A DNA stretch of 64,000 nucleotides from Armatimonadota bacterium (GTDB lineage Bacteria > Armatimonadota > Fimbriimonadia > Fimbriimonadales > Fimbriimonadaceae): contig JAFDWQ010000010.1 of assembly GCA_018268395.1 (NCBI GenBank), positions 1 to 64,000 of the forward strand, read 5' to 3'. The notes under the pieces are model-generated. The model saw only the letters and a list, made by a program, of their open reading frames with translations, searched no databases and was not told the DNA's origin. This document shows positions 1-9,557 of this stretch, in pieces; the stretch's first letter is position 1; the number at the start of each line of letters is the position of its first letter. Position numbers and translations under genes: made by a program.

Positions 1-930
<930 letters not shown>

Positions 931-1034
931 ATCAAGCTCTCACTCGGTGACCTTTAACGAGCGCTCCACGTCGACCGAAGTACGGTTGTCAAAGCGTTTT
1001 CACGCCTAGGCGAGAAACCGCATAAAGTTTCTAT

Positions 1035-1150
<116 letters not shown>

Positions 1151-1163
1151 ATAGATAAAAATT

Positions 1164-1197
1164 GAAGAAGCCCCTTTCGAGGGGCTTTCTTCGTTTT
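1164..1197 (+). terminator. rRNA operon terminator
   Basis: GC stem gcccc/ggggc flanked by A/T pairs (gaagaa with tttcttc) around the loop tttcga, followed by a short T tract. It sits just after the 5S gene and before the convergent methyltransferase stop, so it may serve both directions. Confidence 0.8.
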
Positions 1198-1201
1198 GAG
1201 G

Positions 1202-1981
1202 CTAGCAACGGACCCATCGGAACCAGTTGGGCATCTTGTAACCGCCGTCCTTCTGACGGAAGGCCGCGCACCCTTCGATGATCGCGCCGTCGAGCGCTTC
1301 TTGCCCTACCAGCCTCGACAGCATCACGACGACGCCTGCACTGTTCAACCCCCTCAGCAGGCTCGACTCGTCGGCAAACTCGAAGACGCACTCGACTTCG
1401 CCCTCGTCCTTCGGACTTGCCCCGTTGCTCTGGAGCAGGCGGAAGAGGTTGTCGCGGTCCGAGAGGGTAGGAGGCGGCTCTGGAGACCCAGGTGCAGGTT
1501 GCGGTAACAGTGGCTTGACCGCCCTCATGACGGAGCTGAGTCCGCACCGGTCTGGCTCGCACCACATTCCGACGATAAACCGACCGCCAGAACGTCTGAC
1601 TCGCATCGCCTCACGGACGGCGCGCCCCTGGTCTCCGGCATATTGAAGGCTATTGGCGGCAAAGACGACGTCGAACGATCCGTTTCCGAAAGCGAGTGCT
1701 TCCAGATCCGCCTCGTGGAACTGTCCTTCAGGCACACGGTCCTGGGCGATGGCTAGGAGGTTCTGGGAAGCGTCGATACCCGTGACGGCAGCCCCTCGTG
1801 ACGCAGCCAGGACGGAGGCTCCGCCCGCACCGCAACCGAGATCAAGAAACGTGTCGTCTGGCCCTACTTGTACGGCTTCTAACATCGACCGCCACAGTGG
1901 CGCCGTCGTCGACTCGCCAAAGTCGGCCCAGTCCTTCGCCTTTGCCCCCCAAAGTTCGCCTTCTACCTTCGCCGTTCCCAT
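1202..1981 (-). CDS. class I SAM-dependent methyltransferase
   Basis: 259-residue soluble protein with a Rossmann-type methyltransferase core. Motif I is seen as FLDLGCGAGG (about residues 45-54), followed by the acidic end of strand beta-2 in VTGIDAS and a motif IV-like segment FDVVFAANSLQY. This is the UbiE/Methyltransf_11 style of fold; the substrate cannot be told from sequence. The gene stands alone, converging on the rRNA operon across a terminator. The start is the first ATG before the core and the length is normal for the family. Confidence 0.85.
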   Translation of the reverse strand: MGTAKVEGELWGAKAKDWADFGESTTAPLWRSMLEAVQVGPDDTFLDLGCGAGGASVLAASRGAAVTGIDASQNLLAIAQDRVPEGQFHEADLEALAFGNGSFDVVFAANSLQYAGDQGRAVREAMRVRRSGGRFIVGMWCEPDRCGLSSVMRAVKPLLPQPAPGSPEPPPTLSDRDNLFRLLQSNGASPKDEGEVECVFEFADESSLLRGLNSAGVVVMLSRLVGQEALDGAIIEGCAAFRQKDGGYKMPNWFRWVRC

Positions 1982-2131
1982 GTCCTTGCTTGAATGATGT
2001 AAGGCGCAGGTCGGAGTCGAAGTTCCCTGTCTTGCTCGTCGATGACGTGAGCCTTTCCTTTGTCAACGAAATCTAATGGACGGAATCCTAAACGACGAGA
2101 GAAAAGGTAAGGACATGTCGACCGGCAAACG

Positions 2132-2575
2132 ATGGCGGTTTGCGTCGTGTTGCTCTGACCACCCGTGGCGCCCGCTCTCTCGCCGGACGGGGTCCAAGAG
2201 TACGAGCTCGGCGGTTGGAGCGGCGTCACCTCTTCTTAGGCGGCAGGAAAAGACGGTGTGGTCGTCCACTCCACGGGCCAGGATCCGGCCATCGTCAGCG
2301 TCGCAACGTCCCTGATCACAAGCTACGACGACAAACTATGTCTTCTTTGATTCCAACCATGAGTGTATCGTCCAGCATGGCTCCAAGGATGTTACGGTCG
2401 TCGCGACGGTTCGCCGAAGGGCTCGCACACTCTGTCTTTCGATGAAGACGCCTGGGCGTTCCGTGCTTCGGCCGATCGCAAGGGACGGGTCTATCTTCTC
2501 GGCATGATCGGTCGGCGAGGCGGCATCGTCGCCCGATATCCGGCACAAACCAGGCCCGTGCCCGTCCATCGTTAG
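2132..2575 (+). pseudogene. decayed reading frame (small, possibly exported protein)
   Basis: No intact gene fits here, but coding-like peptide runs in sequence order across frames. From an ATG at 2132 the frame reads MAVCVVLL, stop at 2156, then ...ALSPDGVQEYELGGWSG..., stop TAG at 2237, then KDGVVVHSTGQDPAIVSVA. Around 2335 it shifts to a frame reading YVFFDSNHECIVQHGSKDV, and around 2415 to one reading HTLSFDEDAWAFRASADRKG, which closes at 2575. I read this as one former gene with two stops and two frameshifts. The family is not recognised. Chance open frames in GC-rich DNA are the alternative. Confidence 0.45.
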
Positions 2576-3567
2576 TCGGACTCCCGGATGTCTCCGAGTG
2601 CCGAAGAACGGGTCGAAAGCGCTGCACCGAACACGCCGGCGCTGTCGCCCAGTTCGGGGCTTAGCAGCGGCGTCACGAAGTCGGGGCCGAAGACGTTCGA
2701 GGCAAGCCGGTCCCGCCCTAATGTTCTCAGTTGCGAGACCTGGCCCGCGCCGCCCCCGAGCACGATCGCGTCCGGATCCAAAACGTTGACGACGGTCGAT
2801 AACGCCTTCCCAAAGTCTTCGCATAGCCGCTCGATGGTCTCTTGGCATTCCCGGGCTCGTGCGCTCGAGGGTTCCGAGCACTCGGCGGTCGCCGCGATAT
2901 CGGCCAGCTTCATCCGTTCGCCGGTCCTTTCGAAGTGACTTCGTTCGACCGCAGGGCCGCAAAGGTATTGCTCGACGCAGCCCCGTCGACCGCAATAGCA
3001 CTCGCGACCATCGGGCACAAGGGTCGAGTGCCCCCATTCACCCGTCAGTCCGTTAGGGCCACTGACCAGTGCTCCGTCGACGACGATCCCGCCTCCGACT
3101 CCCGTGCCCATGATGACGCCGAAGACAGTCCCGTAGCCCCGACCCGCTCCGAGCAGCGCCTCAGCCAGCGCGAAGCAATCGGCGTCGTTTTTGACGATGG
3201 CCGTCGCTCCGAGGGCCGTCGAAAGGTCTTCGGGTAAGCGGGAACCGTTGAGGCACGTCGTGTTGCAGTTCTTCATCGTGCCGTCGGGCCGGACGCTGCC
3301 TGGCGTGCCGACACCGATCTTTGCCGGACGGGTCAACTCCGTTTCCTGCTCCAGAAGGGCGACCATTTCAGCGGTCCGCTCCAAGATGTGGTCGTATCCC
3401 TGTTCGGCCTCGGTCGGTAGCCTGAGCCTCGCGAGAACGGTCCCAACAAGGGCCTCGCTCGGACCAATGGTTCCGAAACTCGCTGTGGAGGTATGGGGTG
3501 ACTCTATGACAAGTCCCTCGATCTTCGTGCCACCGAGGTCGATGCCCCAGAGTGTCTCCGTCCTCAT
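2572..3567 (-). CDS. ROK family sugar kinase (glucokinase-like)
   Basis: 331 residues. The N-terminal phosphate-1 motif WGIDLGGTKIEG is typical of ROK kinases. The middle has GTGVGGGIVVDGALVSG, the EWGH segment, and the zinc-binding CYCGRRGCVEQY (CxCGxxGCxE). The predicted reaction is ATP-dependent phosphorylation of glucose or a related hexose or amino-sugar in the cytoplasm. Its ATG overlaps the end of the upstream YcaQ-like gene by 4 nt, so the two are probably co-translated. The exact sugar is unknown, and the lack of a helix-turn-helix argues against a ROK repressor. Confidence 0.9.
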   Translation of the reverse strand: MRTETLWGIDLGGTKIEGLVIESPHTSTASFGTIGPSEALVGTVLARLRLPTEAEQGYDHILERTAEMVALLEQETELTRPAKIGVGTPGSVRPDGTMKNCNTTCLNGSRLPEDLSTALGATAIVKNDADCFALAEALLGAGRGYGTVFGVIMGTGVGGGIVVDGALVSGPNGLTGEWGHSTLVPDGRECYCGRRGCVEQYLCGPAVERSHFERTGERMKLADIAATAECSEPSSARARECQETIERLCEDFGKALSTVVNVLDPDAIVLGGGAGQVSQLRTLGRDRLASNVFGPDFVTPLLSPELGDSAGVFGAALSTRSSALGDIRESD

Positions 3568-4736
3568 CGGAGCCGCGTCACCGCATCACGTACGGAAGGG
3601 TCGGTGGACTTGTCCACGCTGATCGAAGTGGCTGACGAATAGGACATGAAGCGTGTCAGCGCCGCTTCGAAGGCTGGCCAGAAGTCTGCCGTCGGATGCC
3701 CGTCCTGCCAGTGCCAGCCTTTGATCTCCAGTAGCCCGTTGCGGCACCAGAACTCGACACGCCCGGCCAAGCGGTCGCCGTGCAGTACGGGCAGGACGTA
3801 GTAGCCCCACTTTCTCTTCGGTTCGGGCACATAGATCTCCCAGACGTAGTCGAAGCCGAAGATGTGGGCGACGGCCTTTCGGTCCCACATGAACTGGTCC
3901 AAGGGGGCAATGAAGCGGACGGCGTTCTCGACAGGACCGTCCAGACAACTTACGAACTCCGGGGACGCGAAAAAGGCCATACCTTCGACATCGACAGGCA
4001 CGAGATCCCCCGATGAGGCGAAGCGTTCGTACGCCGCTTTCTTGACCGGGCTGACTTTATTGAACGACCAGACCTCCTGCGGGGCCGTTGGCCGCAAGAG
4101 CCCGACCGCCTTGTGACGCTCTAAGACAAGGCCGTGAACGGACTCATCGATCGGCGCCTTGGGAGTCCGGAAGACGTCCGGAGGCACGATGCGCTCGGTC
4201 AGGTCGTAGACGTGGTGCTGCCCCTTACGCCCGGCCGTCATGACAAGTCCCGAGTGCCAGAGCGCGCGAAGGGTCTGTTTGGTCACGTTCGGGCCGAACC
4301 ACGAACCCGCCCATTCATCCTTACGCTCTTGGAACTCGAACTCTTTAGGAAGCAAGGGACCGCGTTCTTCGAGCTCTGCGAGGACGGCCTCGATGGCGTG
4401 TGCGTGTTCTCGGAAGATCCGGCCGAAGTTGGGCCGGTGCCAATCGTGGAAAGCGCGCCGCAAAGGCCAACCTTGCATCGGTACGAGGCTGGCCTGCTTG
4501 TCCCACCCGTCGTAAACGAGCCTTTCTTGATAGGCCACCTTTTGCCAATCGCCGATCCTGTAGTCCGCGACCCGGCTCTGTAGGACGAGATCATGGTTGC
4601 AGCCGACAGGGGCGATAGGGTCGAACTGGACGCTGCGGAGCCTTTCGAAGGCGCCAGGCACGTCGGTCTGCCGAAAGTGGAACGCGACCATGCCCCTCGC
4701 GGCGTCCGCTTTGCTGAGCTTCAGGGTGGTCGGCAC
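3564..4736 (-). CDS. winged-helix protein of the YcaQ/AlkZ DNA glycosylase type
   Basis: 390 residues resembling the HTH_42 family (YcaQ/AlkX/AlkZ), whose studied members unhook interstrand crosslinks or remove bulky alkyl purines. The segment RSVQFDPI carries a Q-hydrophobic-D triad of the kind used as the catalytic motif in YcaQ-type enzymes, followed by NHDLVLQSRV. The start is GTG at 4736, chosen because a TACCTT box lies 6 nt upstream with no Shine-Dalgarno. The frame ends inside the ROK start (4-nt overlap). A DNA-repair role is family inference; partners are not visible. Confidence 0.75.
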   Translation of the reverse strand: MPTTLKLSKADAARGMVAFHFRQTDVPGAFERLRSVQFDPIAPVGCNHDLVLQSRVADYRIGDWQKVAYQERLVYDGWDKQASLVPMQGWPLRRAFHDWHRPNFGRIFREHAHAIEAVLAELEERGPLLPKEFEFQERKDEWAGSWFGPNVTKQTLRALWHSGLVMTAGRKGQHHVYDLTERIVPPDVFRTPKAPIDESVHGLVLERHKAVGLLRPTAPQEVWSFNKVSPVKKAAYERFASSGDLVPVDVEGMAFFASPEFVSCLDGPVENAVRFIAPLDQFMWDRKAVAHIFGFDYVWEIYVPEPKRKWGYYVLPVLHGDRLAGRVEFWCRNGLLEIKGWHWQDGHPTADFWPAFEAALTRFMSYSSATSISVDKSTDPSVRDAVTRLR

Positions 4737-4742
4737 TTGAGC

Positions 4743-4748
4743 AAGGTA
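4743..4748 (-). promoter_or_regulatory. putative -10 box, leaderless start of the YcaQ-like gene
   Basis: TACCTT on the minus strand, 6 nt before the GTG at 4736. No Shine-Dalgarno lies between, so the transcript probably begins at or next to the start codon. Confidence 0.4.
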
Positions 4749-4778
4749 CCGCAGTGCCGACCGTTTTCTAGGACGCGG

Positions 4779-6068
4779 TCACGCGTGGCAGACGCCAAGG
4801 AAGTTCGGCGAGAAGTCAGGGAAGACCGCCCCCAGGTTCGGGTTCTGCAACCTCTTCTCGACGACTTCGGCCAGGACGCTCCGGTAATCGGTCGTCATCT
4901 GAAGGTCATAGCCGTCCAGAAGCTGCCCCGTTCCGCAACCTGGCCAAGTCCCGAAGACCTGACCTCCGTTGACGGCGCCGCCCATGACAAGCATGCAGTT
5001 TCCGGCTCCATGGTCCGTTCCTTCCGATCCGTTCTCCAGCACGTTCCGGCCGAACTCGCTGACGAGCACAAGGGTGAAGCCGGTTTTCCCGACGGCCGTC
5101 AGGTCGGTGTAAAAAGCGGCCAACGACTTCCCAAGGGTGTCCATCAAACCCGCCATATAGCCTCCGATCGGACCTTGCTGGGCATGCGTGTCCCATCCGT
5201 CCATGTCGATATGGGCGGCTTCCAGACCCATGTCGGCACGGTACATCGCCGCTACCGACTTCAGGGCACGCCCGAAACCGTCTTCGGGATAGACCGCCCC
5301 GCCTCCCGCCTGATAGCCTTCGAAGTCGATCGCGTCCAAGGCCGCAATGGTCGCGTTCGTATCTTGGACCGCTTGACGTTGGGCGTCGTGTAAGCGGCGA
5401 TAGCGGTCCTCGATCGTTCCGAGGATCTCCGAGAGGTTCGGGTACCAAGCTTGGTAGCCGAAGCTGGCCGGGTCGGCGATCGGGAGCGATTTCGGGCCGC
5501 CGTTCATGATCCGGACCATCCCGTAGTTGAACGCGATCCCTCTCAGCGGGCTCCCTGGCAGCGCCTCGCCCGTGGTGGCCAAGTGGCGTCCGATCCAGCC
5601 CGTCGTGTTCGAGGGGTGCCCGCGGTCACTGAGTTCCATCCAAGCCTGGGCGTCGAAATGCGACCGTGACCAGTTCTGCGACCCCACGGCGTGGACGATC
5701 GCCAAGTGGCCGTTCTGATAAGCAGGCAACAGCGGCGTGAGTTCTGTCGGCAGTCCAAAGAAGCCGTTCAGGTCGGTGGCGCGGCCGCTTTGCCCGCTGT
5801 CCGGACGCGGGATCGCGATGGTCGGACGGGCCAGGTAGTAGCCGGGATCTCCATAGGGGACGCAAAGGGTGCAGCCATCGGCCCCGCCTCGGAGGAACAC
5901 CGAGACGAGCAGATCGCGTTGGGACGCGGATTCGGCGAAGGCGACGCGCGGCAGCCAGGCATAACCGAGGCCGGCGGCCATCGTCGCCATCGTGGCGCCG
6001 CCTAAGAAAGACCGGCGCGAGACAGACCTGTATTCCGGACAGGCGAACCGTTCTATGTCGTTCGTCAT
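4779..6068 (-). CDS. DUF1501 exported protein (Tat substrate)
   Basis: 429 residues of the DUF1501 family, sulfatase-like fold proteins of unknown function common in planctomycetes and armatimonads. A twin-arginine signal is clear: SRRSFLGGA followed by a hydrophobic stretch ending near PRVAFAES, so export is by Tat in folded form. Family-like segments include VFLRGGADG, SHFDAQAWME, VLVSEFGRN and GTDHGAGN. A GAGGAG Shine-Dalgarno precedes the ATG and lies at the 3' end of the DUF1800 gene, 10 nt away. The two families almost always occur as a pair and are presumed to work together at the cell surface. Confidence 0.93.
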   Translation of the reverse strand: MTNDIERFACPEYRSVSRRSFLGGATMATMAAGLGYAWLPRVAFAESASQRDLLVSVFLRGGADGCTLCVPYGDPGYYLARPTIAIPRPDSGQSGRATDLNGFFGLPTELTPLLPAYQNGHLAIVHAVGSQNWSRSHFDAQAWMELSDRGHPSNTTGWIGRHLATTGEALPGSPLRGIAFNYGMVRIMNGGPKSLPIADPASFGYQAWYPNLSEILGTIEDRYRRLHDAQRQAVQDTNATIAALDAIDFEGYQAGGGAVYPEDGFGRALKSVAAMYRADMGLEAAHIDMDGWDTHAQQGPIGGYMAGLMDTLGKSLAAFYTDLTAVGKTGFTLVLVSEFGRNVLENGSEGTDHGAGNCMLVMGGAVNGGQVFGTWPGCGTGQLLDGYDLQMTTDYRSVLAEVVEKRLQNPNLGAVFPDFSPNFLGVCHA

Positions 6069-6078
6069 CGTGCTCTCC

Positions 6079-7599
6079 TCAGTACCATTGGAAACTCGGA
6101 CAGGCCATCGCGACCGCGACGGCGCCTTGAAGCCTGCTGTCGGTGATGGGCCCGTTCTTCAAGTAGGCCAAGAGGGCGGACGTGTCGTCCGGCGACCCTT
6201 CGCCGCCGAAGAACGCCTTCGTGATCGCGTTCAGACACCCGTTCGGAGTGCGGTCGGCGCCGAACGTCGTGGCGACGTCGATCGTCACGCCGGGCAAGAA
6301 GTTCCCGGCGAGCCAAAGGCCCATGTTCGCCCGATGGATCTGTCCGCCGACCCAGTATTCGAAGCGGTCCGGATAACCGTCCGGGAACGACCAGTTCCAA
6401 GGGACCATTCCTGCCTCCACGAGGGCGTACACGGGGAACGTGAAGTCCGTCACCGCCGCCCGACCGGATCGGAGCATCGAGACCAGGAGATGGTACGGCC
6501 GTTTGTAACGCGGTTTTGACAAGGCAAGGTTCTGTGGCGTCAGGATCACCCGGAGGATCTCACGGATGTCGCCGCCCGTCGCCAAGTAGGCCGCTTTCGC
6601 CGCGTCGCAGACGGCTTGTGGGGCGGGTTCGCCAAGGAACCACTTGACCATCTTCTTGGTCACGAACTCGGCGGTCTTGGCGTGTCCCGCGAGGAAGTTC
6701 AGCATCTGCTCTCCCTCGAGCTGACCGTTCTCCTGGTACACCTGGCCCATGACGACCTTGGTACCGCCGGCATGGTAATACGGCCTGAACAGGAACTTGC
6801 CGCGGTTCGGATCGTTCGTTTCCCACGTCCAAGACCACCCCGAAAGCACGAGTGCGGCCTGACGGAGGTCCTCACCGTTATAGCCGCCTTGTGCGCCGAC
6901 GGTGTGAAGTTCGTGCAGTTCGCGCGAATAGTTGATGTTGGGGGCGTAAGCGGTGTTCGCGTCGTTGTCCAAGAAGTTCAACATCGCGGCCGAGTGCGCG
7001 GTGGCCTTGAGCAAGTCAGGGAACGTTCCCATCGCGTTCGGGCGGATCACCTTTTGCACGAACGGCACTAAGGTCTGCGGTGCCAACTTGACGATGCTGA
7101 CGTTAAAGTGGTCGGTCCAAAACTCGACCATGCGCTCGTACAGGAGCCGCTGGGAGAACGTACTCCGGTGAAGCGTCGCGAACAAGAGCTCGAGCCACAG
7201 TTGGTACGAGTCGGACACATCGTACAGCTGCGCCTCGTTCCAGTTCATTCGGGGCCAGTTCGCTGCCACCGTCGCTTCGACCGCGCTGTCGTCGATCCCT
7301 TCAGGGTTCAACTGTCGGTTCACATAAGCGTCGAACCCCATAAGCGCGGCTTTGCTCGCCTCGGTGGCTTCTATCCCGTAAGACAGGCGTCGCACGAGCC
7401 GGTTCGTCGGGCTCTTCCAGTTGCCGGCGGCTTCTGAGCCGGGCGGTATCCGGACGGCCTGGGCTTCGGCCCGCCCTGCGACGAGCGAAAGTGCGGCCGT
7501 GCCTGTCAAGGCGAAGAGTGCGCGCCGCGTCGACGCCTCGGGCACGCCGTCAAAAGCATCGGCGACTGCGGTGGCCGCACGGCCGAGCCGTTCCATCAT
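6079..7599 (-). CDS. DUF1800 exported protein
   Basis: 506 residues of the DUF1800 family. The N-terminus has STRRALFALTG then a hydrophobic run ending RAEAQA, a probable Tat signal. The body shows family-like segments LVRRLSYG, RMVEFWTDHFNVS and ARELHELHTVGAQGGY-type sequence (here SRELHELHTVGAQGGY). The start at 7599 (or the adjacent ATG at 7596) is chosen over a longer frame because GGAGG sits 6 nt upstream. It is first in an operon with the DUF1501 gene. A 7-bp hairpin lies in its leader. Molecular function is unknown for the family. Confidence 0.92.
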   Translation of the reverse strand: MMERLGRAATAVADAFDGVPEASTRRALFALTGTAALSLVAGRAEAQAVRIPPGSEAAGNWKSPTNRLVRRLSYGIEATEASKAALMGFDAYVNRQLNPEGIDDSAVEATVAANWPRMNWNEAQLYDVSDSYQLWLELLFATLHRSTFSQRLLYERMVEFWTDHFNVSIVKLAPQTLVPFVQKVIRPNAMGTFPDLLKATAHSAAMLNFLDNDANTAYAPNINYSRELHELHTVGAQGGYNGEDLRQAALVLSGWSWTWETNDPNRGKFLFRPYYHAGGTKVVMGQVYQENGQLEGEQMLNFLAGHAKTAEFVTKKMVKWFLGEPAPQAVCDAAKAAYLATGGDIREILRVILTPQNLALSKPRYKRPYHLLVSMLRSGRAAVTDFTFPVYALVEAGMVPWNWSFPDGYPDRFEYWVGGQIHRANMGLWLAGNFLPGVTIDVATTFGADRTPNGCLNAITKAFFGGEGSPDDTSALLAYLKNGPITDSRLQGAVAVAMACPSFQWY

Positions 7600-7634
7600 G
7601 ACTATCCTCCAAGAGCATCTCCCACCGGACAGAG

Positions 7635-7729
7635 CCCGTTCCAACGAACGGGACGTCCTGGTGTGAACACTTTACGGGCCCTGCGCCGAAACGAGGCGCG
7701 CGAACCTGTATGTCCCGTAAAACTACGGG
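7635..7729 (-). promoter_or_regulatory. structured leader of the DUF1800-DUF1501 operon
   Basis: Two perfect hairpins lie between the upstream gene (stop at 7739) and the DUF1800 start. One is cccgttc/gaacggg (7635-7641 with 7646-7652, loop caac). The other is cccgta/tacggg (7714-7719 with 7724-7729, loop aaac). The octamer TTTACGGG at 7671-7678 recurs inverted as CCCGTAAA at 7714-7721. The outer hairpin may terminate the upstream gene, but no U tract follows. The role is not established. Confidence 0.35.
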
Positions 7730-7738
7730 CGTCGGTCC

Positions 7739-9529
7739 TTACGGCGCCAGTGCCGTCCAGTTGCACTTGTCGAGCATGACGCGCGGGGTCAGCGAGCCTG
7801 ACGGAGGGCGAAAGTCAAAGGTCAACCGGGTCTTCATCTTGCCGCCGCTTCCGACGAACCTGGCGTAGGGCCCTGGGAACGGCCAGACCGCAGACTCTGT
7901 CTGGGCCGTAAGAGCGGTCGCGGACTTTACAGTGATCCAACGGGACTTCGTCCAGTCCCACTGCTCGACGGTCATGGCGGCCGTACCTGTGGTCGACAGC
8001 CTGCCTGCCACGTTGACCGAAACTGGGGTTCTCTCGAAGAGGGATTGGACGCCGTCGACCTCGACCTGTGTCCGGAAGGAACCTGCACCCGACCCGATCG
8101 GTGAAACGACCATGGCGGATCCGTCCCTGGATTTAAGGGCGCTCAATCCTCCTTGGTCGACCTTGCCGACGAGGACCTTGAATGCCGTCGGAGGGAGCGT
8201 TCCCGTTCCGACCAGGACGTACTTCGCCAGCCATCTCCGGTCAGGTTCGCCGGATTTCGACGCCGTGCCGGCGACGATGACCGCGTCGTCCGGGTCGACC
8301 ACGACTTCAGGCGCGAGCGACTCGAAGCCGTACGTTCCCGGAGTGAACGGTTTGAGCCAGACGTGTTCTCCGTTTCCTGACACGAATTCGATCGCAGAGC
8401 TCGAGTTGGCCGAACCGTCGTTCCCGCCGTAGGCGACCGTAGCGCACTCGGCCGGACCGGGTTCGACGGAACTGACGCTCGACCGGATCTCTCGGAAGAA
8501 CTCACCGAACCACGCCCAGTCCCCGTTCGGTTTGAACGAATAGACGTGCCCTGTCGACTCTTGCTTCACTCCTCCCCAATCAAGAAAGGCTCGGACGTAG
8601 ATCCTCCCGTTGGGCCCTTCCGACAGCGACTGCGCGATCAGGCCGTGAGACGAGTCCCTGTAGTAATTGACGAGCCATTCGACGCGGCCAAGCCGGTCGA
8701 TCTTGACGAGGTCTTGCGAGGTGTCGCCGAACTCCCACTTCATGGCCACAGCGATACCGCCGTCCTGGCAGGCCCGAGTCTGAGTGACGACGTTGGAACC
8801 GAACGACAGCGTCCAGTTCACGGCCTGCAAGTCAGGCGAGAGGGAAGCGACGAAGGACGTGCCGCTGCCGTACGTCCCGGATATGAAGGAGTCTCCTGAG
8901 GGGGACTCCTGAACGGACGTGACGGTCTGAAGGAAGGGTATGAGGCCCGACAACGAGTTGGAAGCCGATACGAGTCCGGTCGGCCCGAGGCGGTCTAAAC
9001 GGTACAGACGGGGAAAGCCTGAGCGGCCCGCCCACAGGATGAGAGCCCCGGGAGTGGATCCTGACCACCGGACCGGGTCGAAGGCTGCAAGGTCCAGCGT
9101 CGCCGATTGTACGGCCCACTTCCGGTCTCCCCAACGGTCCCACCGTTCGAGCACACAGCTTTCCGAGCCGCCGGACGTCACGACCGATCGGACCGTCGGC
9201 TCTCCCTGAGCATTAGCCATCGGTCGGCCCGCCACGACGTCCGAAGCCGTAGAGTCGCCGACGGGGCGCTCCCATTCGATCTTGCCCTCAGGGCCGACCT
9301 TCGACAGCCTCGCCGTCCTGGCCGTCCCAGGCCCGGTCCGTGAGTGGACGACGAACGCGTTCCCATCCCGATGGACCAGTCCGACCGTCCGCTCTTGGAT
9401 TCCTTGCTCCGGGGCGACGAAGACGTTCCAATCCGTGACCGGAGGGGCTTGGGCCGAAACAGACGAAAGAAGAACGACCGCGGCCGAAAAAGAGGCCAAG
9501 CACTTCACACCGGCAAGTATACGGCGCAC
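7739..9529 (-). CDS. exported propeller-like protein with the recurrent C-terminal module (divergent copy)
   Basis: 596 residues. The signal peptide is CLASFSAAVVLLSSVSAQA. Residues ~30-440 contain repeated sheet-like units (for example WDRWGDRKW, IDRLGRVEWLV, YSFKPNGDWAWF) that suggest a beta-propeller of PQQ/SBBP type. Residues ~452-596 match the module shared by seven proteins here: VLVGK..., SRDGS, WDW at the LYDW position, ARFVGSGGK and a late Cys. This copy lacks the first cysteine (PIG instead of CKF). The start is GTG at 9529, with TAGGTT 5 nt upstream. The gene is divergent from the ThuA-DUF1080 gene across 28 bp. Function is unknown; cell-surface binding is possible. Confidence 0.82.
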   Translation of the reverse strand: MRRILAGVKCLASFSAAVVLLSSVSAQAPPVTDWNVFVAPEQGIQERTVGLVHRDGNAFVVHSRTGPGTARTARLSKVGPEGKIEWERPVGDSTASDVVAGRPMANAQGEPTVRSVVTSGGSESCVLERWDRWGDRKWAVQSATLDLAAFDPVRWSGSTPGALILWAGRSGFPRLYRLDRLGPTGLVSASNSLSGLIPFLQTVTSVQESPSGDSFISGTYGSGTSFVASLSPDLQAVNWTLSFGSNVVTQTRACQDGGIAVAMKWEFGDTSQDLVKIDRLGRVEWLVNYYRDSSHGLIAQSLSEGPNGRIYVRAFLDWGGVKQESTGHVYSFKPNGDWAWFGEFFREIRSSVSSVEPGPAECATVAYGGNDGSANSSSAIEFVSGNGEHVWLKPFTPGTYGFESLAPEVVVDPDDAVIVAGTASKSGEPDRRWLAKYVLVGTGTLPPTAFKVLVGKVDQGGLSALKSRDGSAMVVSPIGSGAGSFRTQVEVDGVQSLFERTPVSVNVAGRLSTTGTAAMTVEQWDWTKSRWITVKSATALTAQTESAVWPFPGPYARFVGSGGKMKTRLTFDFRPPSGSLTPRVMLDKCNWTALAP

Positions 9530-9534
9530 AAGGG

Positions 9535-9551
9535 AACCTACGGGCTAGAAT
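9535..9551. promoter_or_regulatory. overlapping divergent -10 boxes in a 28-bp intergenic gap
   Basis: TAGGTT on the minus strand (9540-9535) lies 5 nt before the GTG at 9529. TAGAAT on the plus strand (9546-9551) lies 6 nt before the ATG at 9558. Neither start has a Shine-Dalgarno. Each promoter's -35 region would lie inside the opposite gene. Confidence 0.5.
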
Positions 9552-9557
9552 CGTGCC

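Noticed and set aside
931-1034. tRNA between 23S and 5S
   Set aside because: The 104-nt spacer shows no acceptor-stem pairing or T-loop sequence.
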